DNA of 64,000 bases from Blumeriella jaapii (Eukaryota; Ascomycota; Leotiomycetes; Helotiales; Drepanopezizaceae). The DNA is taken from contig VWND01000022.1 in assembly GCA_009599575.1 (NCBI GenBank), forward strand, positions 124,001 to 188,000, in the 5' to 3' direction. The position numbers were made by a program, and so were the translations under genes. Below, piece after piece: positions 22,606 to 33,973 of this stretch. The first letter of the stretch is position 1. The number at the start of each line of letters is the position of its first letter. The notes under the pieces were generated by a model that saw only the letters and a list, made by a program, of their open reading frames with translations, was not told the DNA's origin and ran no database searches.

Positions 22606-23859
22606 ATGGACCAAGTGCCGCCCGGTCCCTCACACGGCCAGCAGCAGCAGCGCGCGTCGGGCGCGCCGCCCTACGATACGGGTCAGGGCGGTCACTATGG
22701 TACGTCCCCTTCTCTTCTCAGTAGGGGTTGCGCAAGGTCGGAAGATTGCCCATCGGTGGTGAGTGAAAGGAGGGTATCATTGGCTAATGCGCGTTTGCTC
22801 TAGGTGCCAGTGCTACAGTAAGAAGAGCGGGAGAGAGAGAGACTCCCCATCTCATCACATCAAGAGTCGACGAGAATGGATAGCGGCAGTGCTGATGTGT
22901 TGGGCTACAGATCGCGAATTCAGGATATGCGCCAGTCGCGGAATTCTACACGGGTGCTTGGGCGAACGTACGTTTTTTCCATTGCTCAATCTGCAAATCG
23001 CAGATTGGGAGCTGGCTCGGCTGATAGAAACCGTAGGTCAACCAAGGCCTTCACGGCACCTACAAAGACATCTTGACCACCTACTGGCAACATGTCATCT
23101 CCCACCTCGAAAACGAAACCCACGACTACAAGCTCCACCAGCTGCCCCTCGCCCGCATAAAGAAAGTCATGAAAGCGGACCCGGAGGTCAAGATGATCTC
23201 GGCCGAAGCACCCATACTCTTCGCAAAGGGCTGCGACATCTTCATCACCGAGCTGACTATGCGGGCCTGGATCCACGCCGAGGAGAACAAGCGCCGCACG
23301 CTACAACGCTCCGACATCGCCAGCGCGCTGGCAAAGTCCGACATGTTTGACTTCCTGATCGACATCGTGCCCCGCGAGGAAGCGGCCCACGGCGGCGGAG
23401 CCAAGCGCGCGCCAGGTCTCCCGCCGGCCAGCGCGCCTGTTCCCGGAAACCAGATGCCGCCGCAGACGATGCCGCAGCAGGGTCATATGCCACCCCCCGA
23501 GTACGGTGCGATGCACGGGCTGGGACAGGAGCCGGACTATCGCCAGCAGCCGAGTATGTATGGCGGACAGGTTCAGCAGGGTCCGCCGGCGCCATATGGG
23601 GCCGCGCCGCCGCAGTCCATGTACGGAGACATTGAGGGGATGTATGGTGGATATCCAGCCATGCCGCCTCAACAAGTACACTCCCATTCTCCCGGAACCC
23701 TGGGTCTTTATTAACAGCCAGCAGAACATGTACCAGATGCAACCTCAACACCGTCCTCAGGATCCATCTGTAGGCCCCGATCCCAGTCATAGCTACCCTC
23801 GCCATGACGGAGGAGAAGGCGAGGCTGATGCCGAGGGCGAGCGGGATGATTTCGGCTAA
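22606..23859 (+). CDS. HAP5: CCAAT-binding complex subunit HAP5 / NF-YC
   Basis: Histone-fold partner of the NF-YB/HAP3 subunit in the CCAAT-binding transcription complex (nucleus). Exons: 22606-22699, a 14-nt microexon 22804-22817 (encodes G-A-S-A-T with the flanking base), 22911-22967, 23037-23675 and 23722-23859, in phase throughout. The conserved core reads [80 protein letters not shown] and [20 protein letters not shown]. This is the NF-YC histone fold with its flanking HAP4-recruitment region (fungal). A Met/Pro/Gln/Gly-rich C-terminal tail follows, ending [15 protein letters not shown]. About 313 residues. Confidence 0.95.
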
Positions 23860-24114
23860 GAGGCAAGGCTTGAAAGAGTGAGGTAATGATGGCTGGTAGA
23901 TCATTTGCTATGTACGGAGCGGAGTTTGAAGGTTTACCCGTGCATGGGTTGTGATTGGCTACTTCCTTTTCCATTTGGGCTGGTGAACAAAATTGATAAT
24001 TGTCTTTGTCGATATCGTAGCCTGATGTTGTTGTGTCCGCTTATACATAAGTGACCCGAGCATGTGGTGGTGACCTTGACTGGTTTGGTACAGAGCATCA
24101 AGAAGAGACTGAAT

Positions 24115-26916
24115 TCAAACTCCTACAGTAAGGGCCGTTCGCATATGCGGTGAATTTGACGTGTAGAGCCGCGTGTCTACTTCATCCCAAACCTGGAGGA
24201 AAAGTTTGCAAGCCGGTCGGTTCTTGATGGACTTGCGATCAATGAATGTGTGATCCTGCTGCCTGTTAGTCTGACCTGGTACTGGGGTTGTGAAGACATA
24301 CTTTTCCAAAATCCTTGGCCCATTCAGGGCATCAACACGTCCAAACTTCTTATTCCGAATCGACACATCGTAGAAGTCATCCGGGTTCTCGGTCTGCATC
24401 AGTAGCACTGTCTGCTGAAGCTCATCCAGATTCTCTTTGAGGATAGGTGCGTTGTCGAGTGTGTCGACGAAGTCCGAGAGGTAGTTTACGTCTTTGGCAA
24501 GGGCGGCCACGCCGTTGGGGTTGATTTTCTTGACGTCCGGGGAGAGAGGAAGAGCCTACATTCGGTTACTAGGTTGTTTTTCATGCGTGAATTTGGAATG
24601 GGAGAACTTGGGATAGACGCACAAGAATCATGTTCGCAGCGTGAGATAGGGCGTCAAAGTAAATCAGCTCTTTGATCTCTCGCGGGAGACCAAGCAGCGT
24701 AGAGCTCATGATGTTGGAAAGGTACTGGGTTAGTGTTTGCATGTAATTGCTTGGCTCGCTCTCGAGTGTGCTCGCCGTCCAATCGTATTCAGCCGTCTCG
24801 ACCAGATCATCAATCTTCGAATTGACGAGTTCAAAAATGCGCTTCTCCGCTGTTTTCTTATTGCTACGGAACTGTTCAGTAGCTTCTAGTACGATGGGTC
24901 CGCCGGCTGACGTGGACGATCGAGCGGCGATGAGAAGTTGTTCTAGCTCCCGGCAGGCGGTCTCGAAGTGCTCGAGGTTGATCAAGATCTGCACGATCTG
25001 GCCCAGGTACTGGGAATTTAGACGTTCAATCAGCGAAATGCATACTTTTTCGAGGAGAAGCTGGTCCAAGGACTATCGAATGGTTAGTACTCCACAATCC
25101 ACCTATCTGAGAGAACGACCTGACCTTTTTGAGAGCTTCGTCAATAACGTTTGGATGTTGAAAATGGTCGTCGGAGAAAAAGTAGAATTGGTTGAGGAAA
25201 TTTCGAATGTCGATGCAGCAGAGTGGGTACATTTGAGAAAAGGGAAGTACGCATGGGAACCTGAGCCATGATTAGCTGGCATGAAGGGAATTGGGGGGTG
25301 ATCCACTGACGAAAGCTCTTCTCTGGACTTGTCGGGTGTGAACCAGCAAACGTTAACCACCTTATTGTACTCGTCAAGATTACTGACTGGCATTGGCATG
25401 TAGTCATCGCTTGCAACAATCTAGAACGAATCAGTAGAGCTCTTCATACTCTTGAAGTGCAATATACCTCTTGGAAGTCATCGCTGAACCTCTTCTTCAA
25501 CAGCTCTGCATACTTTTCGAACAACGTTAGTAGGAAACTGTCCAGCGTGACCACAGAGTATCCCCATGTCTAATCATGGTCAGTACACATTACGTTGGCA
25601 CAGCGAGTTTCCACTTACATCCATTGTTTGGATAAACAGGGCGACCACTCCCTTGATTTAGCAACACTTCCGCATTATCGACCCTATCCAAAGCTTTGGA
25701 GATCAGAGTGATGGCAGTCTGGCTCATAGAGTCCCAGAGTTCGTCGACCTTCTAGCTGTCAGTATTTTCTCTGTGGCATGAGAAAAGTACGTCCTCACAT
25801 CGACGGGCGACCTCAAATTATGAGCTCTTCTCATAGTAGCCTTCTCAATAATAGCAAAGCCAGCAATACCTTCCAACAAACTGCTCAGGCTCTGCTCATC
25901 TTCTTCCATCAAATCAATAGAAGCTGGTAGCAGTAGCTCCTTTTGCCTTCTTCGAGTCGCCGCGTATTCCTGCTTGAATTTGTCGCTCTGGCCGAGTGCC
26001 TCGTGGATGTGCAGACATTCAAAAAGAGGCTGGAAGTCGACGTGTAATTCCTCATTGTCCAGAACATCGAATTCTTCGCTCTCGTCGAACACTAGCTCAA
26101 TCGCCGAGTTCAGTTTGAAGTTTTTAGGATATTGTTCCGAGTCCATGCGTTCCTTTTGCCTCGTCCGTCTTAATTCCGTATGATAGAACGCAACCTCGCC
26201 CAAGAACTGTGATGTCTCTCTGATCCGGTACAGCCAGGTATTCAAATCCGTCATCACTGCCTCTGATATAGCCTTTCGCGAAGCGGGTATCGACTTTTGA
26301 ATGATATCTGCCAACTTGTGCTGCGTCGCATATTTGTTCTGAATCGTAGGGATCAAGTACTCGTTCTGCAGATCGTCCAGTGCCTTCAAGGCCGGATAAT
26401 AACTCTTGCTCCGGATCAGATTGTGCGCCTGGTTGACTGCGTGCAGAATCTTCAGCGACTCCTTCAGTGCTTCCGAGGCTTCGGCAATGTTCTGTCGGAC
26501 CGCCTTCGTGTCCACCAGGGCTTCCTTCTGCGCCGCCAGCTTCTCCGTGCTGGCTTGTATGGATTGATTGAGCTGCAAGATTTCTGCCGTGAGCTGTACT
26601 GTACCCTCGCGCACTTGCTGCAGCTGGTTCACCGAGGTGAGGAACTCGTCGTGTTTCGTCAGCCCGATGCGCTCGATGTCAGCCTCGCGCTCTTCGGCGT
26701 AGAGGGACAGACTCTGCATAAGCCCCATTGTTCTGTTCGAGTTGGCGGCATCTTTGAGAGCAGGAATCAGTTGATCGAGGTAGTCGGTGTCAGAGGAGGA
26801 CAATATAATCTACACCGGTAGCTCAGATTAGGAGAAGGTCGCGGAGCTCTGGAGGGGCTGCTTGCCTGCTGCACCGCGATCCGGTAGTCGTCATACTGGG
26901 GTTGTCTTCGAGGCAT
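24115..26916 (-). CDS. SEC15: Exocyst complex subunit Sec15 (GC-AG first intron; one apparent frameshift)
   Basis: Exocyst component that links Rab-GTP secretory vesicles to the plasma-membrane tether. Nine exons: 26866-26916 (MPRRQPQYDDYRIAVQQ), 25799-26809, 25619-25751, 25468-25569 and five more down to 24115. Conserved stretches include SSSDTDYLDQLIPALKDAA, AEEREADIERIGLTKHDEFL, DELWDSMSQTAITLISKAL, MYPLCCIDIRNFLNQFYFFS, LIERLNSQYLGQIVQILINL and SSTLLGLPREIKELIYFDAL. Intron 1 starts CAG/GCAAGC, a GC donor. In exon 3 the frame reads DNAEVLL and then must shift to IKGVVALFIQTMD; two bases are missing at CTAAATC (about 25654-25661), where homologues have LLKIKG. About 770 residues, normal for Sec15. 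The last exon after GPRILEK is less certain. Confidence 0.93.
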
Positions 26917-27790
26917 GATGAGCCGTGGAACTTCACTCGTGTTCACGAACTTGATTTTGCAGTGAAGGCATAGTATTGGGTCTTCAAGTCGACAATATGT
27001 TGGCGGGTCAGAGCAGAAGGATGTCTAACAATTGCCTTCCGGGAGCTTTAACGTCCCGGTTCGGCTAAACTGGGGGCAATTGACGCTGAAGACGCTCGCT
27101 TCTTTGACGTCGATCTACTCTGATATTTCTACGCAGTGACTGCGTCCGCAACTACCTACAATAGATAGGGGAGCGTGTTCTTGAGATTCTTACTACTAAA
27201 GCCTGGGAAGTATCTGCGTCAGTCCCGTTTTCGCAAGCAAAGAAGCTTACCACCTGCATGAGCCACGTAGGACCGGTTACGTTGGAGGCACAATTCATTG
27301 TATGTGATGCAATTTATTGTTAGGTTGTGATGAATAGCGAAACTTGGGGATCGCCGACGCGGAGTAAGGGTTTTTTGTTGCATTTAAAGCAGAACTTGTG
27401 TGACTTAGTAGTGTATCTGTGTACCTATATAGCACCTAGGCGGTCTTAGATTCTCGTCGTTTCCAAAAAAATAAATAGTTATCGTATATTTGTAACGCGA
27501 CGCGTTGCAAAGCGAAAGGGGTGGTTTTTTCTATTCTTATACGTATTTCGCAACTTGAGTATACAGTACGTAGTACTTTTCTTGTATAAGTAACTCGTTG
27601 CCTCCTCTTCATTCACTCTTGTCTTCACTTACATTCTACTGCAAGTCTAGCATCGAACATCAACAACTAACTCTGTCACAATCGGCTTTCCGGCACGTTT
27701 ACTTATCTTACCCAATTTCATCATCTGTCCTTTTTACCGGGCTTGTTACGAATGCCGCTGATATCTACATCGTCTAGTCAGCCAGTCAAT
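26917..27790. other. Intergenic between SEC15 and the secreted protein
   Basis: AT-rich; contains promoters for both. No gene seen. A T-rich and TATA-like stretch precedes the secreted-protein start. Confidence 0.5.
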
Positions 27791-28060
27791 ATGCATTTTT
27801 CCACTATCATCTTACCCATCGCTCTCGCTCTTATTCCTTCTGCCATGGGATGCTCCGGGACCAGCATATATAAAAATGGCTTTTGCGAACCACAGGGTAT
27901 CGCAGTCCCAACACTCAGATGTCGAGGCCCAGATAATTATTGCGGAACGGAAGGTTGGGTGTCGTTCGGTGGAGGACAGACTGACGACAATTATCGTTCG
28001 TGCGAAAATAAGCATGAGAATAGTACTTGCGACCAGTCATATGAATGCTGCCCCTGGTAG
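27791..28060 (+). CDS. Small secreted cysteine-rich protein (89 aa)
   Basis: Chosen start MHFSTIILPIALALIPSAMG is a clean signal peptide; an upstream in-frame ATG at 27743 would bury it, so 27791 is preferred. The mature part, starting near Cys21, has eight cysteines (GC, FC, RC, YC, SC, TC and a terminal ECC), no membrane segment and a compact size, the profile of fungal apoplastic effectors or antimicrobial-type proteins. No family recognised. No intron needed. A related decayed copy lies 470 bp downstream in the same orientation. The role is inference only. Confidence 0.72.
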   Translation: MHFSTIILPIALALIPSAMGCSGTSIYKNGFCEPQGIAVPTLRCRGPDNYCGTEGWVSFGGGQTDDNYRSCENKHENSTCDQSYECCPW

Positions 28061-28528
28061 TCTGAGTCAGGTATTTCGCATATGCAAAAGGACCAACAGA
28101 AGATGTGGGGGCTGTGGGAGCTGTGGGAGCTAGGACCTTGCTATCTAAAGCTCGACAGACAGGGTCTTTTCCTTTTCTAGAAATTTGGTATTGTGTTATC
28201 GTACCTTTATTATTGTTTCCTTAATGTGTGACCTTTTCTTCTTCACGTTTGTCAAAATGAGTGCGTGAGTTCAAAAGGTACATGCAATCTTTCCGTAAGT
28301 ATACGCATGTCGTTGCTTCCCTTCTTAGGCTCCTGTTCTGGACAACCATGTTATTCACTTCCGAGGTCTTTTATTGAATATTAAAAACTAAACTCTGCTG
28401 CAGTTAGCATTTACTTAGTTTCATATATCTATCTTTATCCAAAACTTTTCGAGATCTTATTTGGTTTTTCTGACCAGGCCTTTCTAATCGGGAGCCGCTA
28501 ATCAATACTATTTAGTTAATTGTGCAAT
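28061..28528. other. Spacer between the two secreted-protein copies
   Basis: AT-rich spacer of about 470 bp; no other gene. Confidence 0.5.
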
Positions 28529-28771
28529 ATGCATTTTTGTATCACAATCTTGCCCATCGTTCTCACTTTCAACTCTTTAGCTAAAGGATGCTCCAACACC
28601 AAGATTCATTCTGAAAGCAAGTGCTTCTTTTTGGGGGGCGGCAAGAATTTTGCAAACAGATCTCGTTCAGTGGAGGGCGGAACAGAGCAAACAATAGAGC
28701 ATGCGAAAGCCACAAAAAAAGGAATTGTTGCGAGCAAACCTCTCTATGCCGGCACCAATTTTCTAGAATAG
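28529..28771 (+). pseudogene. Decayed tandem copy of the secreted cysteine-rich protein
   Basis: Begins with the same context (CAATATGCATTTTT) and a similar leader MHFCITILPIVLTFNSLAKG followed by CSN, parallel to CSG in the intact copy. It then diverges. After KNFANRS the matching part lies in another frame: that frame reads SFSGGRNRANNRACESHKKR then NCCEQTSLC, parallel to SFGGGQTDDNYRSCENKHEN then STC in the intact gene. The copy therefore carries a frameshift and its cysteine pattern is lost in the open frame (80 aa). Several differences in the leader are C-to-T or G-to-A. Confidence 0.65.
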
Positions 28772-30248
28772 GGAGGGTTTAGTTCTTAGCTATGGAACGC
28801 TTGGCATGCAGAGCATCTTTCTCTTCTGAGAATCGGAGCCTCACTTACTGTACTCGGCTTATTCCTTGCTCTAATGGCAGCCATTCGTGTCGGCATATCA
28901 ATATCCACGGCAATGGCTGTGTAATTCAAACTCAGGCTGATTCACTAAGCGAATCAATATAGTATCGAAACCCTTTACGTTTGGATCCGCAAGAATTACA
29001 TTTCAGTCAAATATGTTAGCCACCTGTGCATGTCAAAGCCGATTGGAAAAACAAAAACCCGACCCATTTGCTTCTAGACGTCCGAATTTTGTACTTTTTG
29101 CAAGATTTTTGTATTATTGATAGAAATTTTGATAGCGGTATCACAAACATTAGTTGGAATAGTTACCAACGTTTACTAAAATGGCCGTTCAAAACGCCAA
29201 TCACGTAACCGAACGGCCCGAACGTGCCTTCCTGAAAAAGACGCGCCCCGCGCCTCGATCATTTCACCTTCACCTTGAAACGTTCAGGTAGATGGCCAAC
29301 ATGCATCTAGATGTCGCGATTTGTGCCATTGGGTCTCGTATCGAAGGGCACGTACTCACGTGAAGCAGTCACGTCGGCATGGGCAGAGGGTGGACGATGG
29401 GTGCCGCTTGCCGAATTCGGAGCTGCGTCTAGTGGCTCTTGCCCTGTCCTGTCGGCCGCTAGCGTCTCTGACATCTCGCGTCTACAAGAACCCTCGACAC
29501 CCCCCAACTTCTCTTCTCTTCTCTTCACTTTCTTCGAAATCCCGCTCCAAGATACGTCTCACCCTCCGGATTGATATCCTTCCGTTTTGATCCTTGGTTC
29601 ATTGGTCCATTCATCAGTTTGGTCGTCAATCCCCCATCCCACGCGTCGCGTCTTCCCCAGTTTGGTCCCCAACCGCGCAATTGAGGCTCTTCTGTCCGCC
29701 AGCCTACTTGGGCAGGCTTCTCTGGTACGTATTACTTCCCTCCCCAGTGTTGCTTGCACGCCGACGCGTCATGCCGGGATCTGTCTCGTCTGGCCTCGGT
29801 GGCTCCGGCTGCACAGAAGGCACTCTTCATTCTTCCACATCCTTGACTCCTCCGAAGAAGTCTGCTGACTGGATCCTCCAGGTCAATACGTAGGTACACA
29901 GTTTCCTGCCAGATTCCCTCCTCCTCGCTAAATTTACCGTTTTGAGGAATACTAACTCGAGGCGAAGCGATTGAAGTGGTTCGCTTATCTCGAACCGATT
30001 TGTCTCGGATCGGTCTACCTCAGTACGATCCAACTCAGATCAATCTATTCCAGTTCGATCCAGGATCTAAGTGAGTAGGCGAACGTTCATACCTTTGTCG
30101 AGGCTCTATCCATTCTTTTCTGTGCCCAGTCTCCAAGTCTTGACCTTTCATCCGATTCCAAGGCTTTCACGCGCTGTCAAGCCGCTTTCACCCTGGCTGA
30201 CATCTTTCCTGCCAGTTACAGCCACTTCACCCTCGTTGAGTACTATCA
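28772..30248. other. Intergenic / probable long 5' leader of the Mei2-like gene
   Basis: The first half is AT-rich without gene signal. From about 29300 the base composition becomes pyrimidine-rich and GC-balanced, typical of a long fungal 5' leader. Around 29985-30065 short imperfect repeats of the type TCAGTACGATCCAACTCAGATC occur. ORFs here on both strands look non-coding. Confidence 0.45.
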
Positions 30249-32991
30249 ATGTCGCGTTACACGACATCGCCTCCCTCCTCGAGAGATGAGTCGGTTCAGG
30301 GAACTCCGCAGACCAATCTCACAATGTTCACCCCCGAGGACGGTCGTGGATTCAAGGTCTCATCGAACCGTCCCGCTGAGCGTATGGCCCCTCAACAGAC
30401 CATGAATCATGATCCATTCGGTCCTCCTTCTGCCTCGAAGTCCAAGGTCCCTGATCAGAAGCTATCGGCACAGCCTCCGCCTTCCTCCCAAAGCAGCCAT
30501 ATCGCGTCGCGATGTCCTCAGCTCCGATGACCACTTCTTCCGGCAACACTGGCCTAGTTCCTGGCACCGTCGAACACCTCAATAATGTTATCAACCAGGC
30601 TGGTGGCAGCGGCAGCCCTTCTCGCTCCTCATCCGTTGACTTGGAGACGACATTCGGAACATTCACAACTAGCACTCGATTGTCGAGATGCATCAAGATC
30701 TCTGACCTGTACAAGAATGCTGATGTCATGCCTCTGGTTGATTCCTCGCTGAAGGCAAGTCCGCTGATTTCTTTCGCACACGAGGTGGCAAACACTGATG
30801 ATCTCCTTTGGCGCAGAAACTTTACCAATCGGGCTACAAGTGCAAGGGCAGTACGAGATTTCTGAACCAGGGGGACGTTGCATACATCCGCCTGAGCAAC
30901 ATCGTCGATTCCATCCCAATATACAATGCCATCCAGAAGGATGCCGATGGCCTGTCTGTTGAATACATCTCTCCCGCTTTGGCCAGTCAGGTAATGCACA
31001 CAGTCCTCTGTTTGGACATCGCAGCTAACACGAGCCAGTCTTTCTCACCCCACAGACAGTCTTTCACTGCACACGAGGGCCAGGTTGTTCTGAAGGTAAA
31101 GTATCCAGTCACTCGCGCTTCAAACAAGGGTGCTTTTGAGCTTCAGATCCGAGACCTTCTTGCTGTCGAGGGACCGATTCGTGCATGGCAAAAGATCGTA
31201 GCCACTGAAGCCGGCGTCTACCACTTGGTGGCTGAGTTTGAGGATTCGTCCCATGCAGGTCGAGCCATTCAACGTCTCAACGGGACTAAAGTTGGTGTAA
31301 GTTTTGCGTTGGCCCTTTCCTCCCTTCAAATGCTGACAGTCATTAGAATCCTGCTGACCCAGCTGTCATCTGTGTCGCCGAGCACATGCCAGATGTCCAA
31401 CCAACCAACCTCCCGCAACATGGCGGCCCTACCACGACTCCCACTCGTCGCTCAGGTAACGTTGGGGAGCAGTCTTCATCCATGTCCGATGCACTGGGCT
31501 CTTTGACCCTCGGTACGTCTCTGCTCTCTTCGCGTCCATGTAAACGGGGCGAACATCCACTGACTTATTTAGGCAATGGCCCAACTTACGCAAGCAACTT
31601 CAGCACACCTGCCTCTAGTGTTCTCTACACCCCTGCCTCGAGCGTCAGCTACATGCCTGGTACTCCTGGCTTCGGCTTCCCTCAAGGTGCAACTCCTGTT
31701 ATGATGGGAGGTATGTTCTCCCCTCAACACTTTGGTACAGTCTCCCCGTCGCAGTTTGGAACGGGTACTTTCAGCCCTTTTGTCTCATCCCAGATGGGCC
31801 ACCAAGCCTATGGTTCAAACATGATGTCCTTTGGTCCCCGTGCCAATGGCTACAATTCTCCTCGGCACGTTGGTGGCGATCCTCGCTACTTTGACGACAT
31901 GATGGTAGCCGGCCCACGAGAAGACAATTACGGCCGTTTCAATAGTGGTCGTGGTAGATTTGGTGGTCGCCAAATCGGATATCGTGGCAGAGGTAATCAG
32001 GTCGGCGGTCAACATAATCACGTTGAGATAGACAAGATCCAAGCCGGTCTCGATGTTCGGACCACCGTAGGTTGATGTTCACTTCAATGCTCCATTGGGT
32101 CTGTACTTACTCATCCGAAGGTCATGCTCCGCAACATCCCCAACAAGGTTGATCAGGCTGGATTGAAGGCAATGCTCGATGTGTCTAGCTTTGGCCAGTA
32201 CGACTTCATGTATCTCCGCATCGACTTTTCGAACGAGTGCAAGTAAGTGTAGTGCTTCATCATCTCAAGAAGTTTCACTGACTCATTCTCAGCGTCGGGT
32301 ATGCGTTCATCAATTTCGTCGACGTAGGTCCCAATCCCGTCACATTTTGATCAAGAGTCCTAGCTAACGTTGCAGCCCTTGCACATTATCGAGTTCGTTC
32401 GCGCCAGATCCAACCAGAAGTGGAAGTCGTTCCAGAGTGAAAAGGTTGCCGAGGTTTCGTATGCCAGTATGTGTCACCTATATCTGACCTGCATCTGTGC
32501 TCACACATCGAAGCCATCCAAGGTCGAGACTGCTTGATTCAAAAGTTCCGCAACTCATCTGTCATGCTTGAGCCTCCTCACTACCGCCCCAAGGCAAGTA
32601 AACTCGCATTCTTCATCACAGATCTGTACTGAAACCACAGCTCTTCTATACTCATCAAGATCAGAACGGACTCGCCGGCCAGGAGGAAGAATTCCCTGCT
32701 AGCGACAACTCGTCGAAGTTGAAGCGCTCCTGTGAGAACGCCGAGCACGTTGGTAAGATCTCGACCTGTCCACTGGCCACGATTCAGCACTGACATGACC
32801 AAGGCCTTTTCGCTCCTAGTGCTGGTCAGCACCTTCGCGATGAGCAGCGCCGCCGCCGATCTCAGTACGATCGTGGCACTTCTCTTGCTGAGCGTGATGA
32901 GTTTTACGATGAGGGTCCATACATTGGCTATGGATCTTGTGAGTCCCGAATCCATTGTTGACGCTGCAAAACTGACACTTTCGCAGTCTGA
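30249..32991 (+). CDS. Mei2-like RNA-binding protein (one apparent frameshift, two GC-AG introns)
   Basis: Mei2-family proteins carry RRMs and a C-terminal Mei2-type RRM; S. pombe Mei2 drives meiosis with a non-coding RNA. Twelve exons: 30249-30754, 30817-30990, 31039-31296, 31347-31512, 31573-32066, 32121-32242, 32293-32323, 32376-32466, 32514-32593, 32641-32752, 32804-32938 and 32987-32991 (TC plus stop). The central RRM region runs around EGPIRAWQKI...GRAIQRLNGTKVG. A Gly/Ser/Met-rich linker with RGRFGGRQIGYRGRGNQVGG follows. The Mei2 RRM is VMLRNIPNKVDQAGLKAMLD, NVGYAFINFVD, then RSNQKWKSFQSEKVAEVSYA and IQGRDCLIQKFRNS. In exon 1 the frame changes near 30486-30492 (CCCAAA); one added base makes exon 1 an exact multiple of three. 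Introns after exons 1 and 9 have GCAAGT donors. Confidence 0.9.
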
Positions 32992-33973
32992 GGCGACAAG
33001 CTGCTATCTTGAGCAATTCTTCTGGGGAGGTTGATGAATTGGGTCAATTTGGTGGCATTTCCGCAGGTCTTTCTTCACGGATATAGACCGATTTGGGGAT
33101 GGCTTTTCTTTTTTTGATATCGTGCTACAACTGGCTTTTGCGGGCAAAATTTTGAAGGGGGGAGTGATCGTTCTGGATTTACTCCACCGAAACATCAATT
33201 ACTTCGAATATACTTGCTTGGCTCATCAAAGAGACTACATATTGCATGGCTTTGCCCCCACCCGGCGTGGTTGCAAGGGGCAATTTTTTTTTCATGGCTG
33301 CTGCACCATGGGCGGATTGCCTCTTAGATAGCAATGGACTTTCTCGAGATTCCAAAAGACAGGATTCAGTGGTATCAAGACTTCCAGAGGTGAAATACCT
33401 GCGTCTACGCAAAGGACAAGTTTCGAGTTACTGCTTTTGAGCGTGGAAAAGCGAGTACTGGATCGAAGCCAGTGGCAGGTATGAGACCGAATAGACTGAC
33501 AGAAGAGGATAGGGAGGAAAGTGGTGTTGGGGATGAGAATGAACAGCTTGATCAAGAGAAGTGCGTGTGTCAAAGGTAAGGTGCACGTAGAAGATTGAAA
33601 GATGAAACGAATAGGAAGCGAGCAGAAAGGAAAAGACCAGAGTGACTTGGGTATATCTTCATCTGTGCCGAGTGGCCTCGGAGATCTTGATAACCCTACG
33701 ATTGCACTACAGGGAAATAAAAACCACCGCTCTCATTGCCTGGCGGCACATGCCAAATCCGCAGGACTGGAGGCAAGAAAAAGCAGAGCAGAGCAAATGC
33801 CAACCAAACGCCTCGCTAATGATCCGAATGTACCCAGACAGCCCTGCACATGGACTGCCGCGTACCTAATTCACTCCTGCGCCGACGATGCTGTTTCTGC
33901 TTTGGTACATGTGTCACGTGTCCCTTCTGTTCGAGTGAGGTGCTCGAGTGTCAAAGGCACCAAGTGTCGAGCG
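32992..33973. other. Convergent 3' region between Mei2-like and SUN-domain genes
   Basis: About 980 bp; ORFs on both strands are short and not protein-like. No RNA gene recognised. Confidence 0.5.
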
